Positions 13,352-25,344 of a stretch of DNA of 64,000 nucleotides are shown here, one piece after another. The stretch is taken from the NCBI GenBank assembly GCA_948099385.1, contig CANUEZ040000113.1, forward strand, positions 11,792,501 to 11,856,500. The letters are read 5' to 3'. Both the position numbers and the translations under genes were made by a program. The notes below the pieces were generated by a model. The model was not told the DNA's origin. It searched no databases and worked only from the letters and a program-made list of their open reading frames with translations. The first letter of the stretch is position 1. The number at the start of each line of letters is the position of its first letter. The DNA comes from Fasciola hepatica. Its lineage: Eukaryota; Platyhelminthes; Trematoda; Plagiorchiida; Fasciolidae.

Positions 13352-13500
13352 TTTGGGTTGGTGGTGGTCAAGCGATCCTCGTGTCAGATTTTTCAGACCT
13401 CATGCACCTGAGTTCGAATACAGCAGTCGGGGAACTTTCTCACCGGCCGTGAATCCTTTTAAAAATACTACATCCCGGTTGTACGATGAATAAAAAAACT
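13352..13500 (+). mobile_element. SINE family A copy, diverged
   Basis: A head with 'tggtggtggtcaagcgatcc' is followed by GAGTTCGAATACAGC as a degraded B box. The 3' part ends in an A-rich 'gatgaataaaaaaactaaat' segment, consistent with a family A tail. Confidence 0.65.
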
Positions 13501-14276
13501 AAATCATTGTCATCAGTTTACTACTTTACTAAAAATCTTGCGATATTCTTAAACCCAGTAAATTACGGCATTTCTACCCTGCACAAGTTCTTTTTAATAT
13601 CTTGAGAAACGGTTTCACGTTTTAATAAAATCAATCTGCTTTGAGTTTTCATTCCGGTATTACTTCCGGTTTGTGAGATGTGAATTTTTCACGAACTGGA
13701 ACATTATGCAGTCTCAGCACCCATCGTTCTTCACAAGAGTCTATCTCTTGATATAAGTAGAGTCTACAGATGGGTGGACAAAATGTCTTGGAGGCACACA
13801 ACCGGTTTCGCGGTTATTACCGTTCATCAGGTGGGGGTATCCGGTATTCTTCCGTCTATCCACTTGTTCTGATACTTCCTCACTCTGTAGGTGTTTGTTC
13901 ACAACAACCTAATAAGGAGTTTCATTGTAGGCTCCTCTTGGGTTCAATGAGCAATCCCAAAGGGGATTGGCTAATAGTTCTGTCAGTTACTCACAGCTAA
14001 CCTCCAGAATAACGACTCTACGATAGCGACTTGAATCTTAGTCCTCAAATCTGTATTTTTACTCACATCAAAAATCCAAATTCGCTAGCCGGCACAGAAT
14101 TACCAGTGAGTATATCCATTCACATTCCTGATGTCCAAATTAGATTGATGTGAACAGTAGACGACCGTTGGACGAGTGACAGTTTGTCACCATGACGAAT
14201 GGACGTCATATCATTTAGTGTTGACGTGAAAAAAAGGTTTATTCCTGCCCAAAGCCAGTCCGGGTAGCTTAAAAGT

Positions 14277-14278
<2 letters not shown>
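13501..14278. other. No gene seen
   Basis: No repeat family, RNA gene or exon with supporting splice sites was recognised here. Confidence 0.4.

Positions 14279-14320
<42 letters not shown>
14279..14320. repeat. (GT)n microsatellite next to a family C remnant
   Basis: About 21 GT units. The array ends four bases before sequence belonging to the family C tRNA-like head. Confidence 0.97.
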
Positions 14321-14321
<1 letters not shown>

Positions 14322-14324
14322 CTT

Positions 14325-14485
14325 ACAAACACGCACCCCCGGGTTCGAGTCCTACCTGGGGCTGGGTGAATATGCATTGTAACTGATAATGATTCCTCAC
14401 AAGCCAGATCAAACAACTGTGCACAGCTTCATGGACTTCAATAATGAGCTGAGTAGTAATGAGTCATTCCATAAACAATTCGATA
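14325..14485 (+). mobile_element. Diverged family C copy
   Basis: The B box GGGTTCGAGTCC is followed by 'ggtgaatatgcattgtaactg', 'aacaactgtgcacagcttcatgg' and 'gagtcattcc', in the same order as the right half of the 19.3-kb copy. The left half seems to have been replaced by the (GT)n array. The following 480 bases (14486-14965) hold nothing I recognise. Confidence 0.6.
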
Positions 14486-14965
14486 TCAAATAATGGCTTT
14501 CGTCATTGAAGACCTCTTTCAGCTTCACTGGCGAGATTTGTTGTGAATGATGATTTTGAATCAGACATCCACATACCCAATTTGGGGAGCTATGACAAAC
14601 ACCACTCTTCATTACCCCGAGGAGCATCCAATCAAACTGAGTGAATGGTGAGTAATTGAGATACGTACATACAACATGATTAATTCGGTCCAAGTCCAAA
14701 TTCATTCGATCCAACAGGGGTTAATAATACGATATAGATTTTCACGCAACAGACATCATTGTGCAAATCCGATTCTTCCCCGTTTCATCATCTGTCATCC
14801 AACAACATTTGATATACATAATAACTACTCACTGCTCCCGTAGTTCAACTGTTGCTTACTTATGTGTTACGCTACACTTATACTGCCAATAAAATGTTGT
14901 GTCTTGTACAATGAGCGTGGTTACATTCAGTTACCAGTTCACAAGCACGCTAGTATCACTTAGCC

Positions 14966-15420
14966 CATTCCGGCCACCACAACTGGCTTCGCGGCTTGAA
15001 TCTGTGAAATAAAATCCAACTAAACTTGAAGAATGGATGAAATGTTTTGAGCTGTAGTGTACCGTTCGTGAAAATGAAAAACAAGTTCAGTCATCTCTAT
15101 TTCTTACTGTCAATGATCGCGAAATTTATTCTACTTTGAAGAACCCGGCACTTCCTACACCACTGATAAAACTGCCGTTCGACATTCTCAAGAAAAACAG
15201 TCGCTGCTCCAGGCTCTCCCGATAAACTTCCAAGCCACAGAGCAAGCTAAATTCAGTCCATTAGTTCGATACCGAAAGGCACTGTGTCCGGAGTTCATTC
15301 TGCTGCTGCCAAAACAAGCAGCCCGGTGCACAACTTCGGTAACCTTTCGAAGGAAATTCTCTACGACTGTCTCATTGCCGGGAAGAGTACTCAATCACAC
15401 TGAGACCCAGAAATTCTAGG
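14966..15420 (+). pseudogene. Decayed gag of a Gypsy-type LTR retrotransposon
   Basis: In an intact element Gag would form the cytoplasmic particle that packages the retrotransposon RNA. Translated in more than one frame, this stretch gives a recognisable capsid-like order: a Pro-rich lead-in, a KLEEWMKCFEL segment, 'LKNPALP', then in a shifted frame a 'QATEQAKFSPLVR' segment and 'QAARC'. This order matches Gag of Gypsy elements of the fluke CsRn1 type (family knowledge; no alignment run). In-frame stops lie before and after the first segment, and there are at least two frameshifts. No zinc knuckle, protease or reverse transcriptase follows. It is a dead fragment, directly upstream of a LINE remnant on the same strand. 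Confidence 0.6.
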
Positions 15421-15879
15421 AACTATTCACGGGGACTGGATTCTTTTATGGGACATGATTTTTGTAAGCATTGGAATGGTAATAGGCTGAGGAATATTGT
15501 TGATTTGATATAGCGGTAACTCCTGTGAGAGCGATTGGAGTCCGGGACAATTCCTGTACAATTTCCATGTTTCAGTACACATTTTCTCACTGTTGTGATC
15601 TTCTAATAGTACTTGGATAAGTGTTACCAAGCAGATCACTTTTTAGTTAGCCTTCCAGAATCCTCCGTTGTTCAAATATCGATCGATGAAGTGACCCAAT
15701 CACTCGATGGAAATGAGTCTAATTCTGTTCTGTAGTCGCTTAGTGGCAGTTGCGTGGAATCGGAACTTTGGCATGTTTTGTCTTGCGTCACCAACCGTTC
15801 CGACTGGAACCAGGACGTTTTCCATGCTATGTAAGTTTAACAGACAATAGGCGTATATCGAAAAGTCTTAGAGGATTCA

Positions 15880-16480
15880 AACGATCTGGTGCGCTTGACC
15901 AAGATATGGTAATCCCCCTTCAAGGCGGAGAAGTGTACTTGCAGGAGTTTGAAGAAGTCAGAGAGCTGGATGATGTACAATCTATACAGAGCTTCTATTC
16001 GCATGCCAATCCGTGATAGACACCTTGATGCGGCAGTGAATTCCACTCTAGAGAACAAAGCCAACACAGACAAAGTCCGTGTCTCAGCTCAGAGCATAAT
16101 GGCAGGGGTATGTTGATCCTTTTGGTGTCTCTACATCGATGTCCTCAAATCGATGTATGCCTGTCATATGAGCCCATGGCTGGAATATGGTGTTCCTGCT
16201 GGATACCCTTGTAATACTGTGGAAGTAACCAAGGTCGCAAGAGTTAAGCTTAATGCTACCCGCCTCGTCATTTGATTAAGGAGGATCAGTTATGAAGGTT
16301 GTCTCCCGTCTTCCGGACCGTTTACAGATACTTATTTTAGAGTGTGAGGTAATCTCATCTACACCAGGTGCGCCATCTAATTAGATTTAGGACCGGCTTA
16401 CATGATGGCTTGATTCTCGTTGCGAGCGCCCAATGGGACACTTGATCTTCCGATCACCCTGATGATGTAATAATAAGTGG
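15880..16480 (+). pseudogene. LINE remnant, C-terminal reverse transcriptase region (CR1/Jockey-like)
   Basis: An intact copy would supply reverse transcriptase for target-primed insertion. The translated order matches the region downstream of the polymerase active site in CR1/Jockey-type elements: a 'NTDKVRVSAQSIM' segment, 'SMYACHMSPWLEYGVPAGYP', a degraded 'LNATRLVI', an 'ISYEG' segment and 'GNLIYTR'. Stops and frameshifts interrupt it, and the fingers and palm motifs are absent, so this is a truncated, decayed copy. It differs from the RTE-like LINEs at 23-26 and 41-43 kb, so the window holds at least two LINE types. Confidence 0.6.
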
Positions 16481-16654
16481 CCCAGCGGCTGATGTACCGG
16501 AGGCTCGCCTACTTATGAAACGAACTGCCAGCATAACTGACGGAAGAGAATAAAGACTGCTTTCGCCAACGAAGTTGGGAGGCTTTTCTGATGCAGTGGT
16601 GGAGGAACACGTTCACAGAAGTTTATGCAATAAAAGCTGAGGTCACAAGATTCA

Positions 16655-16755
16655 CACAGGATACTGTTCTTCTTCCACTCCCCCTGAGAATCCGAGTGGA
16701 GGACGACATGGGGTCCAAATAGGTCAGAAGCGGCCACGAGGCGTGATTTAAATCT
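16655..16755 (-). mobile_element. Partial SINE family B copy
   Basis: The minus strand carries only the central block ('cttctgacctatttggacccc' then 'actcggattctcaggg'), parallel to the middle of the 29890 and 16967 copies. No tRNA-like head is present. Confidence 0.5.
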
Positions 16756-16849
16756 CGTAATTCAGGGATGATAGAGACTTATATCAGTGAATGCATTATT
16801 GACACAAGGAGCCTGAATCTTATAGACAATAGAAAATCCACTCGTATTT

Positions 16850-16966
16850 TTTATACCCAAAAGTCCCAAGTCGAGAGCAGGAAGTGAACCGGCGACATTC
16901 CGCCTACCGGGCAAATGCTCTACAAGCTTATCTATCGCAGTACGGCCCATCAGGCTTGCACTCCCG
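16850..16966 (-). mobile_element. tRNA-like SINE head, second copy of the 33.1-kb sequence
   Basis: The minus strand reads 'tgcgatagataagcttgtagagc', then TTTGCCCGGTAGGCGGAA, then CGCCGGTTCACTTCC. This aligns along its length, including the flank 'aaaagtc', with the intact cloverleaf at 33042-33113. Its stems carry mismatches, so it is a degraded copy and not a functional tRNA gene. Confidence 0.65.
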
Positions 16967-17215
16967 CATGCGTGCAGTGGAAAGGATGCACCCAGTCTCC
17001 TCAAAGAATCGGAATAGCCAGCAACCAGATCATAAGAATTGGGGTAGCTGAGAACCATGTAAGGCCCCAATAGGTCAGGTGTGGTTACGAACAGGATGGT
17101 AGTGATTTGTCGTCTACCGCCAAAGTGACCCGCAGTGAAGGGGTTCAAATCTCTGATCTCCGAGGTGTTAGGTAAAAGTTCTACACCCCTCGGCCACCCC
17201 CAGAGTGTAACAATA
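16967..17215 (-). mobile_element. SINE family B copy
   Basis: On the minus strand: an A-box-like 'gtggccgaggggtgtagaac', the B box GATTTGAACCCC, 'gggtcactttggcggtagac', 'acacctgacctattggggcc' and an end near 'ccactgcacgcatgcgg'. It abuts the tRNA-like unit at 16850-16966 in the same orientation. Confidence 0.8.
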
Positions 17216-17780
17216 CAATAGATATACATGGTAGTATTTTCTTACGCTCTTTTTATATATCATATCAACAGTATCACACCATTTCAGGTGGAGGGATGTG
17301 GCTACTTGGAGGCTACGAAAGGGAAACATTCAATAAGTGATACGTAAAACTTTATCGATGTTGCCGACGCAATCTGCCCACTTGTTCACCTGTGAAAAAT
17401 GACACAACTCTGTCACATTCATCTCCAGTTTCAATAGTTTGGCAGGCCAACAATGGTTGATCACATTGAGCGTTCACTTAACTTGTGACGAGGCTGCTCA
17501 ATGAAAATCAACACGCACACACGGTGACAGAATGCAGTGGAATTTTTGTACTCAACTCAGAATTCAAATGGGGATCAATGATTTATCATATCTATTCATC
17601 ACAAACGGTCCCTGACCTTACTAGAGGAGTCGATGTTCCATTCACGAAAACAAACATTTCTCATTTGTCTGTTCATTTTCGTGTTAGACGAAGGAATTTC
17701 TGTGATTCAGCAAATACCCAACTCGTGGCTGTTGGTTGATGCACCAACAGGTCAGTGTGCAAGCCAGCACGCACGAATGG

Positions 17781-17782
<2 letters not shown>

Positions 17783-17827
<45 letters not shown>

Positions 17828-17840
17828 ATATATATATATG
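17783..17840. repeat. (CA)n microsatellite with short (TA)n end
   Basis: About 21 CA units followed by 'taatatatatatat'. Confidence 0.97.
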
Positions 17841-18062
17841 CGACCATCGATTAATTGTCGCATCTAAGGTCTCGCCTGACAGGGTGGATTGTTTGAATTC
17901 TGTCTCGCTGTGTGTGTGCGGGCAGGTTATCTCAAGGTCACTGTGACCGGTCCACGTTCCACACGTAAGTGAACCGCAGACTCAGATTGTGAATGTGTAC
18001 CGAACTACGAGGAAAGAGATTAGAGACAATGCGGCTGGAACGGTTGAAGCGGTAGAGAGAGA

Positions 18063-18085
18063 GGGGGGGGGGGGGGGGGGGGGGG
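18063..18085. repeat. Poly-G tract of about 23 bases
   Basis: An uninterrupted run of G preceded by a short GA tract. Long homopolymers of this kind are often mis-sized in assemblies. Confidence 0.95.
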
Positions 18086-19284
18086 CGAGGAAGGAAAACG
18101 AGACATCTAACACACTGTTTGACGAAGATGATGATGATGATGATACCGTGGTGTAAGGTTTGGTGCACTTGCATGCGTGCTTTGGCTTGTCGATTCTCGG
18201 GTGGAGGTTGAATGAGTTCGTGGATCGTTTTTGTCGGTAGGTGTTGACTACGGTTTCAATTTACATGACCCAAATGTGTAGTGTCGTCCGCCGTTCAAAA
18301 CTATCATGCATACCTATAACGATCACAAAGAAGGCATCGAGTGGTTACATTTCCGACAGTTGACTGGGTACTGGTCTCCAGAATACACACGCAGATATTG
18401 GTACAGGTCTGCTAATATTCACCGAATATATGGATGCCCGCAGAATGCCCGCAGTTTTGTGGCACCACCAAAAACATGTACGCCAAACGATTCGGGTCGA
18501 GTGAGCACATCAAACACTAATTCGCACGAAGACACACTGACAAACGCACAAACCTATGTATCATTCACACGTGCACGCATTTGCACTGCATCGGGGAGCT
18601 TGCGATTACTCCTCACCTTGTCGACGGAGCCAGTTCACAGACAATAGTTTGGTGTCCTTACCGGACTACAGTCAACCATCTCCCCCTCCGAACTCAGGGT
18701 CGGACAAAAGCCAAAATCCGTCAAAGTCACGTGTTACAGCTTAGGGACAAAGGCCATCAGCTGGAACGGGGTTTATGACAAGCAGTATAGCGAGAGTTGA
18801 TGCCGCATAAAACCTCTACGCATTTTCTGACATGATATAGAATAAAGCGATTGTCAAGTATTTCGCGCAAACATTGTTTGGAACCTTAATAAGAGACACT
18901 CCAGTCCAATCGACAATGTGTTTAGCCAATGCGTGCCTGCCCGGCTGTGCGTAGGAGTTACTGGTTCACAACACCACGTGACTTGGCCATCATTCAGCAG
19001 GCCATCAAGCGAGCACACTGATTAGTGGACGGTGCAGATAACTTAGCAGTTCGATCATACACACTCTTGTTGGATGTGCTAATCACCAAGATAGGGTGAA
19101 TATTTCTGACCGGCGTCTGCTCTCGTCTACGACCGGACAGATTTGGAAGAAGGTTATCCGGAACATCTTTCAGAAAATCACGTGTCTTCGTTTGAATTTG
19201 TGGTGTACACATGCTATGTTTCGTGGTGCATAAATCACTATACTCACTTAATCCATGCCGATTTCAGTTTCCATTGAGTTAATG

Positions 19285-19750
19285 GAAACATTTGAATAAT
19301 ATGATTCATCATGCAGCTTCAAAGTTCGACTCACCATTGAAAACCATTGAAGCACTGTACAGCTGTTTCATCCTTGTTGGGAATCATCGGCAGTACACAT
19401 CCGCCGGACCCCCACGGGGACTCGAATATTTCGAAGAAGTCATCCATCACAGGAGTCGATCGCTGTGCGGGAAGCGGGTTGTTACCTTCCAAACCCAGTG
19501 ACGGAAGGGTGCTATATCGTGTAATGTAGATGTTCAACAAACGGTTGAGAACCAGCCCGGATAGCCTCGTGGTTAAGGTGTTCGATTCACAATCATCCAC
19601 CCCGGGTTCGAGTCCCAGTGGGTGCTCGGTGGGTGTGAACTGCTCATGATTTCTAACAACAATCAAACAGCTGTACAGTGCTTCCATGGATTTCAATGGT
19701 GAGTTGACACTTGAAGCTGCATGATGAATCATATTATACGAAACATTTGA
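19285..19750 (+). mobile_element. Family C insertion with inverted arms and 11-bp target duplication
   Basis: The unit 19296-19739 is flanked by perfect copies of GAAACATTTGA (19285-19295 and 19740-19750). Its left arm (19296-19429) and right arm (about 19602-19739) are inverted copies of one another, starting ATAATATGATTCATC and ending GATGAATCATATTAT. Between them lie a body segment ('gaagtcatccatcacaggag' onward) and a sense tRNA-like head (GCCCGGATAGCCTCGTGG, loop TTCACAA, B box GGGTTCGAGTCCC). The arms differ at roughly 13-15% of positions by eye. No protein is encoded, so an outside enzyme must have moved it. Confidence 0.85.
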
Positions 19751-21006
19751 GTCGGCGAAGAATGGTGAGTGCCGAGCTGTCAAGTTCAAACCCTGCTACC
19801 ACCAGTCAAAGCATATTATGAAGATGTATTTCATTACTTGCTACGGTGATGACCCTTTTGCTATGCTCAAAGTATAACCAGAATATCAAATAAAAGTGCC
19901 ATGTTTCGGTGTTTCTGAGCGGGTAATTAAATTGACTGAGTTACGAAAACCCAGGCCACGAATGAACATGATTTTTTAATTGCTCTAAATAGAAATATAC
20001 CATATTTGGCCCGGTTTGTACGAAGCTGGTCATGCAAAACTTGTATTCAAAGACTGCACACATTACGAAATGCCATGTTTTCCAATCCGAATGCTATCCA
20101 CCGGTTTGAATTTCCGTCTTATCAATACTGGTTTTTTTGGTGTGTGACCGCAGTATTGTACACACAGGTGTTCTCCGAACAACAAGCCACAATAAGCCAA
20201 ACAGACGCACACAAATACATGCCAATTCAATATTCGAGACCTCGGGATTACGTGGCCAGTCTGGATGCACCAATCAGAATCAAGCATCGGAAGAATGGAA
20301 GTTTGAAGCATCGATCCAAATATTCCTGTCTCTGAGTTTAAATAATCGATCTTCAGGATGACTTGTCCATTGTATACCTGATTAAGTTCATCTACCACTA
20401 CTAAGAAAGTTTGGCTTAGGCCTGGTTACACAGTGGTAATTCCGCACTTCTGCAATTCACAAGCTGTATATTGACTGATCAACTTTTCCGAGATTGATTT
20501 AATTGAACAACCTGTTCTTTTTCCAACTACGCTTTACTCTCTCCAAATGCTAATCAGCGAGGCTCTGACACTAGGATCGAGTGAAGAATTTACAATTTAA
20601 CGGTGCTTGGCACAGCACGGAAAGCCATGGGAACAATCTTTTTTTTTGGGGGGGGGGGGCGGGGAGGGAAGGGGATCTTCACATTTATTCATCCACTGAT
20701 TCCTTCATCTAGTCATTCACGTCCAACATTGTTTTTCATCGTGATAGTCTATTCAGGCGCATATGTTCATGTGCAAATTGAGAAATGAGACTACCACAGA
20801 AAATAAATTCTGGTCGCAATTGTTTTGCCAAGAACGCGCACACACATACACACCCATGCAAACGCATAAAACTCTAGCTGTTTGCTATCTTCTAGAACCT
20901 TCGAAGCAGTCCGTTTATGCAAGACAAGTTTCTGCCAAAGACTTTGCGATTTATGTGAAAGGCATGAAGAATAAGTTTTAGACTCCATGATTCAATGGGC
21001 CTGTGT

Positions 21007-21046
<40 letters not shown>

Positions 21047-22983
21047 TTCGAACTGTCAACAATTTAGGATCTAAGCTGACCAAGTAATAGTTCAGCTCAA
21101 TTTGCTTTGAGAGTCTATGGGAGCGAATGGAACTATACCCATGGATTATAAACGCCAAGACTAGGTTGACAGTCGTGGAATGATAAAGACGGTTGGTTTG
21201 GTTATTCCCAGTAAACACTTACTTTTATAGCTGGATATATCCCTCCCCCCCCCCCCCAGTGGACTCAGAATCCTATACTTGACCTTCTCAGGTTAGAGGT
21301 TGGTGTTTTGTGAAAATTTACTGCGTGTATCCTCAAGCAGGGTTTTTAGAACTGCATAGTTTATTAAATCGAGTAGGCTGATCGAGATTTGCACCAGTAA
21401 TGATGAGGAAAACATTGATCAGCGGAATCGGCCATAAAGGACTCATCACGGGCTCATTACTGCCTTTGAAAAAAACTGGCAACCAATGAGATTCGGGATT
21501 TTGGGAAATCGCTACATTAGGCCACAATATTTCAGGCTTGTTGACGATTCGGAGGAGATTGCAGTGTTGTTTCACCACACAAAAGTCGATCGATGGTGGC
21601 TGAGACTTAGGCCTGGTGACCACTGGTGATCAGAATGGGACAGTTTAGGGCTCGGCTTATTTCACGCTCCGAAACGTCGGACTTCGAGATCAGATATCGT
21701 GATCAGTGAGGCATCGACACAAACCGTACTTTTTCGCTGTCTTATATCTTCACCCACACGCACCATGACCCAGTAAGTTTTCATCAGGGAATAATCATGA
21801 CAGCCTCCCAAATTTAGTGCAAGAACAGCGTGTGTGCACGTGTGTGCAGGTGTGTGTGTGTGTGTGTTCATGTCTGTGTGGCAGACACGCTGGGGCACTG
21901 TAGATGACGGCGAGACTACACCCACAGTTTCACAACACAGCCATGATAGACGAACCAAAACCTAGCAACAAAAAAGGGAGTTGACGAAAGGGAATTTCAA
22001 TCTACCATGTTCATTCCAGGTTCCCCAAGATAAGGCGAAAGCTGAATTTCCCGGAAGTCACGGAGCCAGAAGATCGGAGCGAAGAATAAAGGTTGAACAG
22101 ACTGGAGGACTGATTTTCTAAACTAGTCCGCGTATCTATGGGGAACAAAATTAACTATGACACTAACCCAGGTAATAGTTGACTGTGATGCCTTCTGGTG
22201 TGCGTCAATTGTAGCGTGTTTTGTAGATGGTTGAACCGACTAGTCAAGATCACCTTGCCTGTTGCAAACTGGCGTAGTGAACTGCAGTTTAGCTCCTTCT
22301 GAAGTCATTCATCATTCCAGTGATCAGTAATCCACAGAAAACCAGTCAACTTTCAAAGGGTCATTTGATTCGGATTAATTGCCCCAATGCACTTTTTTGC
22401 ATTTATGAAATATTTTCCAAAAGTATATCTTCTGGCATCTAATCGAAGTGAAAATTTCACTTCAATTCCTCCAAATTGTACGGGAATTATAAATTGCCCA
22501 TATTGATTGTTTTGAGTACCAACAATGTGCTGGATAAAAGAAAGCACAAAATTTTCAAAACAAATCTGACCCCTCGAAGACGGACGATCAGATCCGCACA
22601 TTCAAGTGCAATTTCTACACTCTGGTTACAGTTTTCCTGACACTCCTTGATCGGTACACTTCTCTAGGATAGTAGGGAAGTATGGTGTTGCTAACTTCGA
22701 ATGGAGGAAACAGATTCAAAAAGCTACATTTTTCCCATCGAAATTTCCCCGAAGGTCTGTATTACGCTGAGTACCAAGTGTGCCGGAGATGGTGGAATAT
22801 TTTGACCAGTTGCCAAGTTTTTCATCCTAATACGGTTCTTCAGTTCTCTTCAGACAACCAATACCCATGCACTGGATGCTGTGGCTTTGGTTTTTATCTC
22901 CCAGCTGAAATCTCAAAAGGAAACAGTGAAGGAAAAATGGGTATGAAAGGAGTAACGGGAGAGCTACATTATTGGAATTAAGT
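19751..22983. other. No gene supported; simple repeats
   Basis: Holds a (GT)n array, a G-rich tract at about 20647-20666 and a poly-C run at about 21243-21258. Two frames, minus 22353-22601 and plus 22682-22981, translate into protein-like text without family motifs or convincing splice sites. I leave them as unassigned, possibly old transposon coding. Confidence 0.4.
21003..21045. repeat. (GT)n microsatellite
   Basis: About 21 GT units with one interruption near the left end. Confidence 0.95.
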
Positions 22984-25235
22984 CGATAAAGAAAGTTTGT
23001 GAAAGCAACAGTGCCACTGATCGCCGCATCTAGCCATATCCCCCAATGTATCTAACCGTTGAGTGGGAGGGTTCTTAGACCCCACCCAGAAAGTCTAATA
23101 CGCCCTTCTTCGTGAAGTCTATTAGGTAGGCCTTTAATACCTTCCACGTCATGGAGAGACCACCCTTACTCATCTTCCAACCGGTACCCGCCTCAGAAAA
23201 ACATAGCACGATGAGGAATCCTGTCAGGGGACATGCGTAACACATGTCCCAACTATCTCAGCCTGGTGAGCTTGAGTGTTTCATCTAATGATTTGATCCT
23301 TGAACCTAAGACTTTCCGCCAAACCTCATCATTGCTTACACGGTGTTCCCACCAGATTCGAGCAATAATACGAAGACATCGGTGTTCAAAAACCGACCAT
23401 CTTCGTATGTCCTCCACCCGCAGTGGCCATGTCTTCGAACCATACAGATGCACGGGCCTCCCTGCTGCAACGTACACTCGGCCTTTGACAGGTAAACGGA
23501 TGTCATGTCGATGCCACAGATGACTCACTTTGGCAAATGCCAAGCGAGCCTTCTGTATACGCAGAGACATCTCATCCGATTTCCGACCTTCGGATGAAAT
23601 GTAGCTCCCCATATAACAGAACTTGTCTACCGTGTGTATAGTCTGTCCAGGCACTGAAAAGTCTGACTTTGGACCAACCCAGTCCTGTAACACCATCTTG
23701 CACTTTGAAGGTGCAAAACGCATACCAAACATTGCTACGCAATCCCTCAAGCTGTCTAGAAAAGCTTGCAACTTACCTGGATCTTCACTTAGAAGAACCA
23801 TATCGTCCGCATACTCAAGGTCTGATACCTTTCCATCTGGGAAAAGCTCAATGCCGCTATCCTCACCTGACAAAAGTGCGGTCTCTAGGACCATATCAAT
23901 CACAAAGTTAAAGAGAAAAGTAGAGAGGAGGCAATCCTGACCTACACCACTTCTCGTGGTGAACTCGGATGAAAGATCACCGTAAGCCCGAAATCAACTT
24001 CGGTTATTACTGTACACGGATTTCACGAAGGAAATGAATTTATCTGGTGTACCCTTCAACAAGAGGCAGAGCCAGAGAACTGTGTGATCGACTGAATCGA
24101 AGACTGCTTTACGATCAAGAAAAACGGAGATAGTGGGCCTACTGAAGGAATGTCTATGTTCTACAATTTGTCGAAGAGTGAAGATGTGATCAATACAACT
24201 TCGACCAGGTCTAAGCCTAGTTTGATTCTCACGCAAGCACTGTTCGCGAGCGTTAGATAAGTGGTGGAGAATAGTACCAGCAAGCAGTTTGGATGCGATG
24301 CTAACCTTGCATATGCCCCTGTGGCTTTCAAAGGAGGACCTGTCGCTTTTCTTAAAAGTCGGTACGATCACCGATTCACACCAACTCTTTGGAACCTGTT
24401 CCTTCTCCCATATCAAACCAAGGAGTTTCTTCAACTCCAGTAAAAGTGCTGGACCACAGTCCTTGAAAACAGACGGATGCTACTCATCCGGTCTGGCAGC
24501 CTTATGTCGTTTAAGATAGCTTATCTTGCGAAGAACCTCCGCTTCTGACGGAAGACTGGTATCTACAACAAGAGCTGTACCTATTGCGCTAAAGATCAAA
24601 CCTGGAGAGGATAAAGGCCAATTGAACAGCTTCTCGAAAAGCTCCCTCCAGCGAATCAGACGACGCTCCTGAGTTTCAATCAGTGAGCCGTTCGCGTCTT
24701 TGATCAATTCGCTAAAGCCTGTTTTACGTGGACCGGTGTGTCTAATCAGACGGAAGAGGTCGCGGCTGTTGCCGCTGGCTGCAGCTTTTTCTATCTCCCT
24801 ACACTTCGCAATCCACCACTGTTCAAGATTATTTCTCAGGCTCCAAATCAATTGGCTTTTGGAGCTTTTCTGTGCCCCATCGTATCTGGAATCCGAAGGA
24901 ATCGATCTGCGCACATCTAACAGTGCAACGGAGGATCCAGATATCCATCGTTTCTGTGTGTCTAACAGTTGGACCTTGGGTAGCATCAGCAGCCGCAGGT
25001 AGAGCCTGTTTGATCTCTGTCCATCGCTCTTCTGGTTTCTGGGCATTTGACTGCGTTGATAACCTGGTGGATAACTCTGTTCGGAAAACAGATCGTTGGT
25101 TATCGTCCAGTAGCATCTGCGGGGGACGGTTCGCTTTGCTGCTGCTTCGGTCACCGACGGTTCTTCAGTTACTTCAGACAGTGACCTCACACTTTTATTC
25201 TCTGGTTTGTACTACTACTTTACAACATCTTTGAT
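22984..25235 (-). pseudogene. RTE-like LINE, 5'-truncated and inactivated copy
   Basis: An intact relative would encode an endonuclease-reverse transcriptase acting in trans on its own RNA. On the minus strand three open segments in different frames cover, in order: a pre-RT region (25190-24480), the fingers/palm with a degraded motif A near DRKAVFDSVDH (24434-23994), and the active-site region with YADD at 23816-23805. The C-terminal 'LRWLxHVL' and 'GWGP' region runs down to about 22990. The motif B equivalent near 23960 reads GVGQDC. Stops and frameshifts separate the segments and the N-terminal endonuclease is missing, so it cannot move itself. The 3' end is near 'tcgactta' at 22984. The clade is inferred from motif order only. 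Confidence 0.85.
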
Positions 25236-25344
25236 TCCAGAGCACAACAGATAGGAGTACAGAGAAGAAAACCGGTTAAAAGGAGAGTTATAAGTGAAAA
25301 ATCATGAAGGCGAGGAAAGAGCTTGAATGAAATCGCTCCATTGG

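Larger units (their letters stand above)
17216..19284. other. No gene seen; simple repeats only
   Basis: Contains a (CA)n/(TA)n array, a poly-G tract and a short (GAT)n tract at 18127-18143. The plus-strand frame 18306-18647 has no convincing splice sites or recognisable domain and is not called. Confidence 0.45.

Noticed and set aside
19285..19750. Mutator-like foldback DNA transposon as explanation for the inverted arms
   Set aside because: Related insertions lack paired inverted ends yet still have 11-12-bp duplications, and the arms of this one are too different from each other for a simple terminal inverted repeat.
22353..22981. Two facing frames (minus 22353-22601, plus 22682-22981) with protein-like text
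   Set aside because: No family motif, no good splice sites and position at the 3' end of a LINE. Probably chance or very old transposon sequence.
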